Shown here one piece after another: positions 1 to 7,732 of a stretch of DNA of 35,709 nucleotides. Source of the DNA: Bacillota bacterium. Lineage in GTDB: Bacteria; Bacillota; Clostridia; Lachnospirales; Anaerotignaceae. How positions within the stretch are numbered: the first letter of the stretch is position 1; each line of letters begins with the position of its first letter. The translations under genes and the position numbers were made by a program. The DNA is taken from NCBI GenBank assembly GCA_022791155.1, contig JAAVYN010000023.1, positions 1-35,709 of the forward strand. Direction: 5' to 3'. The notes below the pieces were generated by a model. It did not search any database. It was given only the letters and a program-made list of their open reading frames with translations, and was not told the origin of the DNA.

Positions 1-141
1 GGCCGAACGGCCCTCCCACACCCTCCCTCCTTGGCCACGCTTTTTGTCGGCAGTTCAAGTTGCAGCCTTTATTGACATTCAATGTTATGGGGAATTTTAA
101 AAAATTAAAAAGGATATTTGGCATAAATTTGAAAACCTATA
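1..141. repeat. Mosaic intergenic repeat, copy A (right end only, cut by window start)
   Basis: This stretch matches the right part of the repeat at 19551-19793, and the reverse complement of 1809-1930. Shared blocks in order are GGCCGAA, CCCTCCCACACCCTCCC, GGCCACGCTTTTTGTCG, GTTCAAGTT, AGCCTTT, GGGAATTTT, and the terminus GGCATAAATTTGAAAACCTAT. It holds no ORF of its own. The left part lies outside the window. Its terminal CCTATA runs straight into the left end of the next copy. Confidence 0.8.
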
Positions 142-313
142 CTTTTTCAAATTTCGTTATTTGTATTTATTATCTGGTCAATTTTAGCTTTCTAAATGGC
201 ATTTAAGACTGCAAAAGGGGCCATTCGCCCTCGCCGCTGTGCAAAGTGAGAACCGCATGAGAGCCACGGCGCGGAAAAAAAGAGGAACGTTTTGCGAAGC
301 AAAATTCGAGAGC
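142..313. repeat. Mosaic intergenic repeat, copy B (left end plus inverted core module; right end missing)
   Basis: Positions 142-210 match the reverse complement of 2170-2235, sharing AAATTTCGTTATTTGTA, TTATTATCTGGTCAATTTTA and GCTTTCTAAA. The core that follows (GGGGCCATTCGCCCTCGC, then 250-313) reads in the same direction as the core of the copy at 1809-2235, although the left end is in the opposite direction. The core is therefore inverted relative to the end. A hairpin TTTTGC-GAA-GCAAAA sits at 290-304. No right end follows; the sequence after 313 is unrelated, so this copy looks truncated. Confidence 0.7.
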
Positions 314-396
314 ATATTTTTCCTTTCCATGACAAAAATGCCATTCGTGAAGCACAATATTATTCCAACAAATGTTAATTTTAAGCACGGTTTTTT

Positions 397-426
397 GTGA
401 CAATATATAAATATAACTGCTATAAA
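397..426 (+). promoter_or_regulatory. Possible promoter for the LarA-like gene
   Basis: GTGACA at 397-402 and TATAAA at 421-426 are separated by 18 bp in a very A/T-rich stretch. Each box has one mismatch to consensus. The rest of 314-534 is gene-less, with nothing else I can name except the AAGGAGG binding site at 521-527. Confidence 0.35.
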
Positions 427-534
427 AAATAGACCAAAACATGTGGGCTTTGGAAGTGGGTATTTTTTGAGCATTATGCAAACAGTTTCAACATGAGCAA
501 CGGCTGACAAGGCCGGTTTTAAGGAGGCTTTTTA

Positions 535-1785
535 ATGAGCTATTTGGCTGACAACTATGTTTATCCTAATATGTACCGGGTGAAGCAAAGGCTGAAAACA
601 GAAAAAATAAGCGACATTCCGGCTGAAGTGAAAAAGCAGCTTGACAGCATTGGCCTTGGCGGGAGGCTGAAACAAGGGGCGCAGGTTGGCGTTTGCAGCG
701 GAAGCCGCGGAATCAGCAACATTGATGTCATAGTTAAGGCGGTTGTGGATTATGTCAGGGAACATGGCGCAACACCGTTCATTGTTCCAGCCATGGGAAG
801 TCACGGCGGCGCCACAGCAGAAGGGCAAAAACATGTCAGCGAGAAGTTTGGCATAAGTGAAGAGGCCATGGGCTGTGAAATACGTTCGTCAATGGAAACA
901 GTCAGGTTTGAGGACACGCCTGAAGGCGTGCCTGTCTATTTTGACAAAACAGTTTTTGAAAGTGATGGCGTGATAGTTGTGAACCGCGTTAAGCCGCACA
1001 CAGATTTCACTGCTGAAAATGAAAGCGGGATTGTGAAAATGCTTTCTGTTGGCCTTGGCAAACAAAAAGGCGCCAGTGCAATGCATGACAATGGCCTTGG
1101 CAAGTCAATACCCGCGGCAGCGCGTGTTATATTGAAAAATGCTAAAATTTTGGCGGGAATAGGAATTGTTGAAAACGGCCGTGATGAAACATATTTGATA
1201 AGAGGGGTTAAGCCTGAAAACTTCATTGAAGAAGATGCGGCGCTTCTTAAAATTGCCTATGAACAGGTTCCAAAACTTCCGTGCCGTGATGTGGATCTGC
1301 TGATTGTGAAAGAAATGGGAAAGCAATACAGCGGCACGGGAATGGACACAAAAGTCATTGGAAGAATGAAGATATTTGGCGAGAAGGAGCCGAACTATCC
1401 TTCTGTTAAAAAAATTGTGACGCTTCGCCTTTCAAAAGACAGCTATGGCAACGCGCTTGGAATTGGGCTGTCTGATGTGACTGTCAAAAAATTGGTTGAT
1501 TCAATAGACTATGAAGCCATGTATTCAAACCTTGTGACAACAACATTTCTTGAAAGAGGCAAGGTTCCTGTTCATTTTGGCAGTGAAAAGGAAAGCATTG
1601 ACGTGGCCTTCAGAACGCTTGGAATGAAAAATTCGGAAAATGCAAGGGTTGTAATAATTGACAACACACTTCACATAGAAACACTTCTTGTTTCAAAAGC
1701 AATTTATGAAGAAATAAAAAATGACGTTGAACTGGTTGAAAGCGATGTTTCAATTGGTTTTAACGACAATTTGGAACTTATATAA
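535..1785 (+). CDS. LarA-like (DUF2088) nickel-dependent racemase/epimerase family protein
   Basis: This 416-residue protein belongs to the lactate racemase LarA superfamily, which interconverts 2-hydroxyacid stereoisomers with a nickel-pincer nucleotide. His90 (in GSHGGAT), His155 (in VKPHTDF), Lys168 (in ESGIVKML) and His184 (in SAMHDNG) are spaced 65, 13 and 16 residues apart. This closely mirrors the catalytic His108/His174, cofactor Lys184 and His200 of LarA, so the chemistry is probably kept. That mapping is from memory of the family, not an alignment. The start follows AAGGAGG by 7 nt. The gene stands alone between repeat clusters. The cofactor genes larB, larC and larE are not in the window. 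LarA homologues act on several 2-hydroxyacids, so lactate is only one possible substrate, though ldhA lies 13 kb away. Confidence 0.75.
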   Translation: MSYLADNYVYPNMYRVKQRLKTEKISDIPAEVKKQLDSIGLGGRLKQGAQVGVCSGSRGISNIDVIVKAVVDYVREHGATPFIVPAMGSHGGATAEGQKHVSEKFGISEEAMGCEIRSSMETVRFEDTPEGVPVYFDKTVFESDGVIVVNRVKPHTDFTAENESGIVKMLSVGLGKQKGASAMHDNGLGKSIPAAARVILKNAKILAGIGIVENGRDETYLIRGVKPENFIEEDAALLKIAYEQVPKLPCRDVDLLIVKEMGKQYSGTGMDTKVIGRMKIFGEKEPNYPSVKKIVTLRLSKDSYGNALGIGLSDVTVKKLVDSIDYEAMYSNLVTTTFLERGKVPVHFGSEKESIDVAFRTLGMKNSENARVVIIDNTLHIETLLVSKAIYEEIKNDVELVESDVSIGFNDNLELI

Positions 1786-1808
1786 ACTTGCGGCGCTTTG
1801 GCCCAAAA

Positions 1809-2235
1809 CATAGGTTTTCAAATTTATGGCAAATGGCTTTTTAGCTTTTTGAAAATTCCCAATAGCGTTAAACATTAATAAAGGCTAAAACTTGAATTGC
1901 CGACAGAAAGCGTGGCCAAACGGGGGAGGGGCGCTGAGAGTCCGGGGGACTCTCGTTTAGCGCCGACCGGAGTGGAACGAAGACTGGGAGGGGCATTCAT
2001 GTTCAGCAATTTTTGCTTCGCAAAAATCCACTGTGTGGCCGCGTATCTTCGCGGTGCTACCTCGCAACTCTGAGATGTGCGAACCGCGTGAGAGTCGCGG
2101 CGCGCAACGAAGAGGAGCGTTTCCCGAAGGGAAATTCGAGAGCTTGCTGTGCCCCTCCCACGGTCTTAAATCCCCTTTAGAAAGCTAAAATTGACCAGAT
2201 AATAACTACAAATAACGAAATTTCAAAATCTATAG
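1809..2235. repeat. Mosaic intergenic repeat, copy 2 (complete, expanded core, 427 bp)
   Basis: It is bounded by CATAGGTTTTCAAATTTATG at the left and the inverted, degenerate counterpart GAAATTTCAAAATCTATAG at the right. It lies in the opposite orientation to copies A and 3. The core is enclosed by perfect inverted arms TGGGAGGGGCA (1985-1995) and TGCCCCTCCCA (2150-2160). Compared with the compact copy 3, it carries three extra hairpin-rich blocks: about 1931-1984, 1999-2061 and 2077-2149. Hairpins include nested GCGCT/GAGAGTCC...GGACTCTC/AGCGC (1931-1963), a TTTTTGC-TTC-GCAAAAA stem (2009-2027) and TTTCCC-GAA-GGGAAA (2120-2134). No ORF is supported inside. Confidence 0.85.
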
Positions 2236-2243
2236 AAAAATAT

Positions 2244-2290
2244 AAAAATGCTGTTAAAACTGTTTTTAAAACTTTTTTGACAGCATTTTT
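2244..2290. terminator. Perfect 11-bp inverted repeat, terminator-like, overlapping the terA promoter region
   Basis: AAAAATGCTGT (2244-2254) and ACAGCATTTTT (2280-2290) are perfect complements with a 25-nt loop. The descending arm ends in five T, and the opposite strand also ends in five T. It could act as a bidirectional terminator closing the larA/repeat unit. Because it abuts the -10 box of the next gene, it could also be an operator. Confidence 0.5.
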
Positions 2291-2291
2291 A

Positions 2292-2300
2292 TGTTATAAT
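2292..2300 (+). promoter_or_regulatory. Extended -10 promoter of the TerA-like gene
   Basis: TGTTATAAT is an extended -10 element (TG-N-TATAAT). There is no good -35 box at 17 bp; the upstream TTGACA at 2277-2282 is only 12 bp away and overlaps the inverted repeat. The untranslated leader would be about 50 nt. Confidence 0.55.
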
Positions 2301-2359
2301 TGTTTTTATGAAGAATTGAATATATAATTAAATATATATTTTTACAGGAGATGACACAT

Positions 2360-3511
2360 ATGCTGCAAAAGGGACAAAAAATTAAACTCTCTGATATAGT
2401 GTCGTCAAGCGCTTTTAAAATTGACATTTCAGCCAGCATGAAAGAAGGAACAGCCGACATTGCATGTTTTGGTGTGGACAAAAATGGAAAGCTGTCTGAT
2501 GACAGATATTTTATATTTTACAATCAGACAGAATCGCCAGAAAGGGCGCTTGCGGCCGACATTGGAACAGAAAAAACAACATTCACAATTGACTTGGACA
2601 AGCTTCCAGACAGCATAGAAAGGCTTGTTTTCACATTGACAGCGGAAGAAAAGAACATGAGTTCGCTGAATGTGGGCTCAATGAACATATATGCTGGAGA
2701 AAGAATTGCCGAGTCTTTTGACTTTGGCGGAAGTGATTTCGAAAAACAAAAGGCAATTATACTTTGCGAGATATATAAAAAAGACAGTTTGTGGAGAATG
2801 TCAATGGTTGTGAATGGCTTCAATGGCGGACTTAGCGCGTTGCTGGCCAATTTTGGCGGCGAGGAGACAAAAGACGACAGTGGCCATGCACATGAACAGG
2901 CTCCAAAAGAAGTTAAAGAAGAACAAACAAAAGCGGTCAGTTTGAAAAAAGTTAGCTTGACAAAGAGCGGTGACTCGCATAGAATAGATATTTCGAAAAA
3001 CAGGGGCACAATACACGTCAATCTGAACTGGAACAAAACAATTGAAAAGGGAATTGGCAACGTGGATCTGGATCTTGCGTGCATGTATAGGCTTAAAGAC
3101 GGCTCAAAGGGTGTTGTTCAGGCGCTGGGCAACTCATTTGGAAGCGAAACACTGCCGCCTTACATAAGGCTGGACATGGATGACAGAACAGGCCAAAGCT
3201 TGTTTGGAGAAAACATGTTTTTCTATAGACCGGAAACAGTTGATTTTGCCGTCATATTTGCGTATATATATGAGGGAATTCCCAACTGGGACAAAACTGA
3301 CGCAACAATCACGCTCAAACAGCAGGGCTCGCCGGATATAGAACTCAACATAGGAGGCTCCGTTTCGGAAAACAGGTTTTTCGTTTTTGCCAAAATGGTT
3401 TCTGGGCCCAACGGCATGGACATTGTGCGTGAAGAAAAATTTTTCAGAGGCCACATTGATGTTGACATGCACTATGGTTTTGGCTTTAGATGGGTGACTG
3501 GCCGGAAATAG
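2360..3511 (+). CDS. terA: TerA-like stress protein with two tellurium-resistance (TerD-fold) domains
   Basis: The protein has about 383 residues, close to TerA proteins (COG4110). The N-terminal half (MLQKGQKIKLSD through YKKDSLWRMSMVVNGFNGGL) is a TerD-type domain with the usual LxKGQKIxL opening. An acidic/Lys linker follows. The C-terminal half (ISKNRGTIHVNLNW, NVDLDLACMYRLKDG, FRWVTG) is a second TerD-like Ca-binding beta-sandwich with its acidic DLDLA loop. An ATG at 2351 also exists, but CAGGAG ends right at it. The ATG at 2360 has a normal 9-nt spacing, so I chose that one. Known ter operons contain terB, terC, terD and terE; none is present, so this is an orphan. It is probably a cytoplasmic or membrane-associated stress factor; its ligand is unknown. 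Confidence 0.7.
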   Translation: MLQKGQKIKLSDIVSSSAFKIDISASMKEGTADIACFGVDKNGKLSDDRYFIFYNQTESPERALAADIGTEKTTFTIDLDKLPDSIERLVFTLTAEEKNMSSLNVGSMNIYAGERIAESFDFGGSDFEKQKAIILCEIYKKDSLWRMSMVVNGFNGGLSALLANFGGEETKDDSGHAHEQAPKEVKEEQTKAVSLKKVSLTKSGDSHRIDISKNRGTIHVNLNWNKTIEKGIGNVDLDLACMYRLKDGSKGVVQALGNSFGSETLPPYIRLDMDDRTGQSLFGENMFFYRPETVDFAVIFAYIYEGIPNWDKTDATITLKQQGSPDIELNIGGSVSENRFFVFAKMVSGPNGMDIVREEKFFRGHIDVDMHYGFGFRWVTGRK

Positions 3512-3615
3512 CCAAAATTTTATATGATCTGACATTGCCAAACATGCTCAAAACATATGCTTTTGTTAATAAAGTGTAAATATTTTTAAAAATATTTTTA
3601 TAAACTTGTAATTGG

Positions 3616-3644
3616 TTGACACTTTTACGAACAAAATGTAAAAT
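3616..3644 (+). promoter_or_regulatory. Promoter of the LysM-rho unit
   Basis: TTGACA (3616-3621), 17-bp spacer, TAAAAT (3639-3644). This is a near-consensus vegetative promoter, about 70 bp before the start codon. The 3512-3615 stretch before it has an A/T-only palindrome near 3579-3600 that could weakly terminate terA. Confidence 0.75.
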
Positions 3645-3715
3645 GTCTAAAGTGAATAAATGCTTTTATCAGATTTTTTTGGCAGCAATGGCCGCAATTT
3701 GAGCAGGAGGTTTGT

Positions 3716-4771
3716 ATGGATTCAGAGAAAAAAGAAAATAATAACGTTGAAGACGGATATGAAAGCCTTCCTCAAGACGTTGTGAAGGCGCTTATGGAAA
3801 GTCATCCAATCCATGGAAACGGCAGTTTCATGGAGGACTATGCCGACTATGATTCTGAACGCGAGTCAAGAAGAAACCGGCGCAAAAAAACAACTGAAAG
3901 AGAGTTGGAAAAAACTTCTTCTTTTGAAACCGTCAAGGAGGGTGAAAAAGAAAAGTTCAACAAAACATATATATTCAAAAATTTTGGAAGCGACAGCTAT
4001 TCCCCTGAAATTGATGAAGAACCTGAATTTGATGATGTGAATGAAGCAACAATAACATTTGACGTTTCGGGCGAAAATGAAGACATGGTTCAGCTTGTGA
4101 GGCACAAGGCTTTGGAAAAAACACAAAAAAAGGCGTCTGTGACTGAACAGCCAAAAAAAGAGGAAAAACCAAAACCGGCCAAGAAAGAGAAAAATCTCAA
4201 GCTTTTTAGAAACGATGCAGATGACTTTGATGAAGACGAGTTTTTTGAAATCAACAGCCCTGAAGACAGCAGGCGCGCCCTTGACAATTTCTTTGCCGAA
4301 AATGACAACACAATGTATGAATATGAAGAAAAGAAAGTGCATAGATCTAATATAGTATATATTGTTGCAGCTGTTGCGGCAGTGTTTGTTGTTGCTCTTT
4401 TAATTGTCAACATAACAACGTCGGGAAGGCTTGCTGAAGCAAACAAGGAAATAGCAACGCTTAAAGACGTTAAAAGTGAAAATGAGGAGCTCAAGCTCTC
4501 TGTGCTGACGCTTGAAGAAAAAGTGGACATGCTTGAAGATGACGGCAGTGGACTTGCCAAAGACAATGTTGGGGGAAGTGGCAGCAGCAATGAAGGCTCA
4601 CCAAACAGCGGTGATGAAAATACATATACAGTTGTTGAAGGCGACAGCTTTTGGCTCATAGCTCAAAAGGTGTATGGCAATGGCGCTGAGTATAAAAAGA
4701 TACTTGAGGCCAATCATCTCACTGAAAATTCTCCAATTAGGCCGGGTGAAACATTGAAAATACCGGAATAG
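3716..4771 (+). CDS. Single-pass membrane protein with cytoplasmic acidic domain and external LysM domain
   Basis: The 351 residues are organised in four parts. Residues 1-210 are a charged, Lys/Glu/Asp-rich, probably disordered region without a signal peptide. Residues 212-234 (NIVYIVAAVAAVFVVALLIVN) are a transmembrane helix. Residues 236-275 form a short Leu/Glu/Lys coiled coil. After a Gly/Ser linker, residues 303-349 form a LysM domain (TYTVVEGDSFWLIAQKVYG...PGETLKIPE). The topology would be type II, with LysM outside touching peptidoglycan. AGGAGG precedes the ATG by 5 nt. rho starts 21 bp downstream, so the two are likely co-transcribed. The overall design recalls cell-envelope or sporulation LysM proteins, but I do not recognise a named orthologue. 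Confidence 0.7.
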   Translation: MDSEKKENNNVEDGYESLPQDVVKALMESHPIHGNGSFMEDYADYDSERESRRNRRKKTTERELEKTSSFETVKEGEKEKFNKTYIFKNFGSDSYSPEIDEEPEFDDVNEATITFDVSGENEDMVQLVRHKALEKTQKKASVTEQPKKEEKPKPAKKEKNLKLFRNDADDFDEDEFFEINSPEDSRRALDNFFAENDNTMYEYEEKKVHRSNIVYIVAAVAAVFVVALLIVNITTSGRLAEANKEIATLKDVKSENEELKLSVLTLEEKVDMLEDDGSGLAKDNVGGSGSSNEGSPNSGDENTYTVVEGDSFWLIAQKVYGNGAEYKKILEANHLTENSPIRPGETLKIPE

Positions 4772-4792
4772 CAAAATCTTCGGGAGGCATTT

Positions 4793-6337
4793 ATGAATGA
4801 AAGTTTAGACGAAAGTTCTCTTTTGCAGCTTAGAAAGATTGCAAAAGAGCATGGGGTGAAATCTGTAACGGCTTATAGAAAAGCAGAGCTTATTGAAAAA
4901 ATAAAGTCTGTTTTTGAGGCAAAAAATGAAAATGGCACAAACGCAGGAAATGACACAGAAACAGTTTCTGATGAAAGAATTTATGGCGTTGAACAAAATG
5001 AATGCGACAGTGATGACACAGAAAAAACAAATTTGAAACAGAAAAAAGAGAACATATCAATGAAATATGTCCCGTGTGATGCAAAAAGCGGCAATGATTG
5101 TGCTCAAAGCATTGAAGCAAAAACTGAAAACGACATCATTGAGCAGGCCGCCGAGGAGGCTTTATGCACGGCGGAACAGCCTGAAAAACAAAGAAAAAAA
5201 ATAGAAAGCGATGTCATTGATGAGGGGATATTGGAAGTTTTGCCTGAAGGATATGGATTTTTGAGGGCAGAAAATTTTCTTCCAGGAACAAATGACATAT
5301 ACATTTCACCAACGCAGATACGACGGTTTAATTTGAAAACTGGCGACTGTGTCCGCGGCAACATAAGAGAGAACAGAGATGGCGACAAGTTTGGCGCCAT
5401 GATATATGTTAAAACTGTGAACGGTGACAACCCGGAACAAGCGAGAAGGCGCCCCAATTTTGAAGATCTCACACCAATATATCCAACACAGCGTCTCACT
5501 CTTGAAACAACAAGAAATGAAATATCAACTCGAATTATAGACATAATCGCCCCAATTGGCAAAGGCCAAAGGGGAATGATTGTGGCTCCTCCAAAAGTTG
5601 GAAAAACAATTCTTCTCACGCAAATGGCAAACGCCATAACAAAAAACCACCCCGATGTGAATTTGATAATGCTTTTGATTGACGAGCGCCCTGAAGAAGT
5701 CACAGACATACAGCGCTCAATTGACGGCGAAAATGTTGAAATTGTTTACTCAACGTTTGATGAACAGCCGGAACATCACAAAAGAGTTGCCGAAATGGTT
5801 TTGGAAAGGGCAAAAAGGCTCGTGGAGCAAGGGAAAGACCTAATAATACTTCTTGACAGCATAACACGCCTTGCGCGCGCATATAACCTGACAACAGCCC
5901 CCAGCGGAAGGACACTTTCCGGCGGGCTTGATCCGGCGGCGCTTTATATGCCAAAAAAATTTTTTGGCGCCGCGCGCAACATTGAAAATGGCGGAAGCCT
6001 CACAATATTGGCAACAGCCCTTGTTGAAACAGGAAGCAAAATGGATGACGTTGTTTTTGAGGAATTCAAAGGAACAGGCAACATGGAGCTTGTTCTTGAC
6101 AGAAAGCTTTCTGAACGGCGCATTTTTCCGGCAATTGACATAAACAAGTCCGGCACAAGGCGTGATGACAAGCTTTTGACAAAAGAAGAAATGGAAGCCT
6201 CCTACATATTAAGGAGCATAACCCAAAGCCTTGGAACGGCTGAAACGGCAGAAAACCTGATTGATCTCATGAAAAAAACGAAAGATAACAAAGAATTTAT
6301 AATGACTGTTCCAAAACTGAAATGCAAAAAAGGTTAG
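4793..6337 (+). CDS. rho: Transcription termination factor Rho
   Basis: The 514-residue protein forms the hexameric RNA helicase that terminates transcription at rut sites. Residues 8-40 are the Rho N-terminal helical domain. Residues 41-140 are an acidic, low-complexity insertion typical of larger Rho proteins. Residues 143-208 are the cold-shock-like RNA-binding domain ([19 protein letters not shown]). The ATPase follows, with Walker [10 protein letters not shown] at 264-272, Walker [11 protein letters not shown] near 351-360, and the SGG and GTGNMEL loops near the end. The start is preceded by GGGAGG. It is longer than the roughly 420-residue E. coli protein because of the insertion. Confidence 0.97.
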   Translation: MNESLDESSLLQLRKIAKEHGVKSVTAYRKAELIEKIKSVFEAKNENGTNAGNDTETVSDERIYGVEQNECDSDDTEKTNLKQKKENISMKYVPCDAKSGNDCAQSIEAKTENDIIEQAAEEALCTAEQPEKQRKKIESDVIDEGILEVLPEGYGFLRAENFLPGTNDIYISPTQIRRFNLKTGDCVRGNIRENRDGDKFGAMIYVKTVNGDNPEQARRRPNFEDLTPIYPTQRLTLETTRNEISTRIIDIIAPIGKGQRGMIVAPPKVGKTILLTQMANAITKNHPDVNLIMLLIDERPEEVTDIQRSIDGENVEIVYSTFDEQPEHHKRVAEMVLERAKRLVEQGKDLIILLDSITRLARAYNLTTAPSGRTLSGGLDPAALYMPKKFFGAARNIENGGSLTILATALVETGSKMDDVVFEEFKGTGNMELVLDRKLSERRIFPAIDINKSGTRRDDKLLTKEEMEASYILRSITQSLGTAETAENLIDLMKKTKDNKEFIMTVPKLKCKKG

Positions 6338-6339
6338 TG

Positions 6340-6368
6340 TTGCAAAAGTTGAAAAGCTGTGATATAAT
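6340..6368 (+). promoter_or_regulatory. Promoter of rpmE
   Basis: TTGCAA (6340-6345), 17-bp spacer, TATAAT (6363-6368). It begins within a few bases of the rho stop codon and gives rpmE its own transcript with a leader of about 60 nt. Confidence 0.75.
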
Positions 6369-6433
6369 GCAGTCGTTGTCTGTAAATGTCTTTTGACATT
6401 GAATAACGATTGTTTAAGAAAGGTGGAAATGAA

Positions 6434-6637
6434 ATGAAAGAAGGAATACATCCTGAATATCATCAATGCACAGTGAAATGCCACTGCGGCAATGAATTTG
6501 TGACTGGCTCAACAAAAGATGAAATAAGAGTTGAGGTTTGTTCCAAATGTCACCCGTTCTACACTGGAAGCCAAAAACTTTTGGTTGAGGCCGGCGGAAG
6601 GGTTGAAAAATTCAACAAAAAATATGGAAGAAAATAA
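6434..6637 (+). CDS. rpmE: Large-subunit ribosomal protein bL31, zinc-binding form
   Basis: The 67 residues start [12 protein letters not shown]. The four zinc-ligand cysteines are visible as C-H-C-G and C-S-K-C, followed by the conserved HPFYTG and the C-terminal FNKKYG. The zinc-binding (C+) form is the one made in zinc-replete cells. An upstream TTG at 6410 is in frame, but AAAGGTGG at 6419-6426 sits 7 nt before the ATG at 6434, so the shorter start is correct. The rho-rpmE order is common in Firmicutes. Confidence 0.96.
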   Translation: MKEGIHPEYHQCTVKCHCGNEFVTGSTKDEIRVEVCSKCHPFYTGSQKLLVEAGGRVEKFNKKYGRK

Positions 6638-6648
6638 TAGCGGATTTG

Positions 6649-6680
6649 AGGGTTGGGGTAGTAATATCCGGCCCTTTTTT
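6649..6680 (+). terminator. Rho-independent terminator after rpmE
   Basis: GGGTTGG (6650-6656) pairs with CCGGCCC (6668-6674), with two G-U pairs, around an 11-nt loop. A run of T follows directly. It separates rpmE from the downstream yqhQ-prmC-prfA genes. Confidence 0.75.
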
Positions 6681-6757
6681 CATATTCTGTCTTTGAAAGA
6701 TGTGAAAACAGCGGTGAATTATATTAAAAAATACTGACGTAATAAGGAGGCGCAAAA

Positions 6758-7732
6758 TTGCTTTTTGAAAACAAAAATATTTTGGAAGGCATGAATGACA
6801 AAGGCCGAGTGAAAAGAACAAACATCGGCGGACAAGCCATTATAGAAGGCGTTATGATGCGTGGCAAAAACATGTATTCCATAGCTGTCAGAACGCCCGA
6901 GGGGGATATATGCGTTGAAAACAGCGACATCAACAACGTTTTCAGACGCAGTGGCATATTCAAGTTTCCAATTTTCAGAGGAATGGTGGCATTTGTGGAA
7001 AGCATGATTGTTGGCATCAAAATAATAATGCGTTCGGCAAAAATTGCTGGCCTTGATGACGAAACCGAGGAGGAACCGTCAAAGTTTGAGAAATTTCTTG
7101 AGGACAAGTTTGGCGACAAGCTGGCTGACTATTTGATATATATGAGTGTGGCAGTTTCACTGGCTTTTTCGATTGCTGTGTTTTTTATGCTTCCTGTGTT
7201 TATTGGCGGTTTTTTCAAAAAATATCTTCCGGGAACATGGGCGCTGAGTGTTGTTGAAGGGCTTGTGAGGATTGCAATATTTTTGGGATATATATTTGCC
7301 ATTTCAAAAATGAAGGAAATTCAGCGCGTGTTTCAATATCACGGGGCTGAACACAAAACGATAAACTGTTTTGAACATGGCGAGGAACTGACTGTTGAAA
7401 ATGTGAAAAAACACACAAGGCTTCACAAACGCTGTGGAACAAGCTTCCTCATAATAGTGATGATTATAAGCATGTTTGTTTTTTTCTTTGTGCGAACGGA
7501 CAGTTTTGTTTTGAGGCTTTTGAGCCGCATTATACTTGTGCCTTTTATAGCCGGAATTTCATATGAGGTTATACAATGGGCCGGGAGAAGTGAAAGCGGT
7601 TTTGTGGCAGTTGTGAGCAAACCGGGGTTCATGCTTCAGGGCATGACAACAGCGGAGCCAGACAGTGAACAGATTGAATGCGCAATTGCAGCAATGAAAA
7701 GCGTTTTGGAGGCTGAGGGTGAAAACGGTTAA
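6758..7732 (+). CDS. yqhQ: DUF1385 membrane protein (YqhQ family)
   Basis: This protein of about 324 residues belongs to DUF1385, a widespread Firmicutes membrane family. The conserved N-terminal signature IGGQAIIEGVMMRG is at residues 21-34. Hydrophobic helices follow near residues 128-160, 175-190, 228-245 and 250-270. The family's HGAEHKTINCFE motif lies near residues 195-206, and GTSFL and GISYEVIQW follow. The TTG start is chosen because AAGGAGG lies 7 nt before it; the next ATG at 6791 has the ribosome site almost touching it. The gene ends 14 nt inside prmC, so translation is coupled. The molecular role is not well established. Confidence 0.9.
   Translation: MLFENKNILEGMNDKGRVKRTNIGGQAIIEGVMMRGKNMYSIAVRTPEGDICVENSDINNVFRRSGIFKFPIFRGMVAFVESMIVGIKIIMRSAKIAGLDDETEEEPSKFEKFLEDKFGDKLADYLIYMSVAVSLAFSIAVFFMLPVFIGGFFKKYLPGTWALSVVEGLVRIAIFLGYIFAISKMKEIQRVFQYHGAEHKTINCFEHGEELTVENVKKHTRLHKRCGTSFLIIVMIISMFVFFFVRTDSFVLRLLSRIILVPFIAGISYEVIQWAGRSESGFVAVVSKPGFMLQGMTTAEPDSEQIECAIAAMKSVLEAEGENG

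Noticed and set aside
184-510. Minus-strand reading frames in the leader of the LarA-like gene
   Set aside because: They run through repeat sequence, lack ribosome sites and have no recognisable protein pattern.
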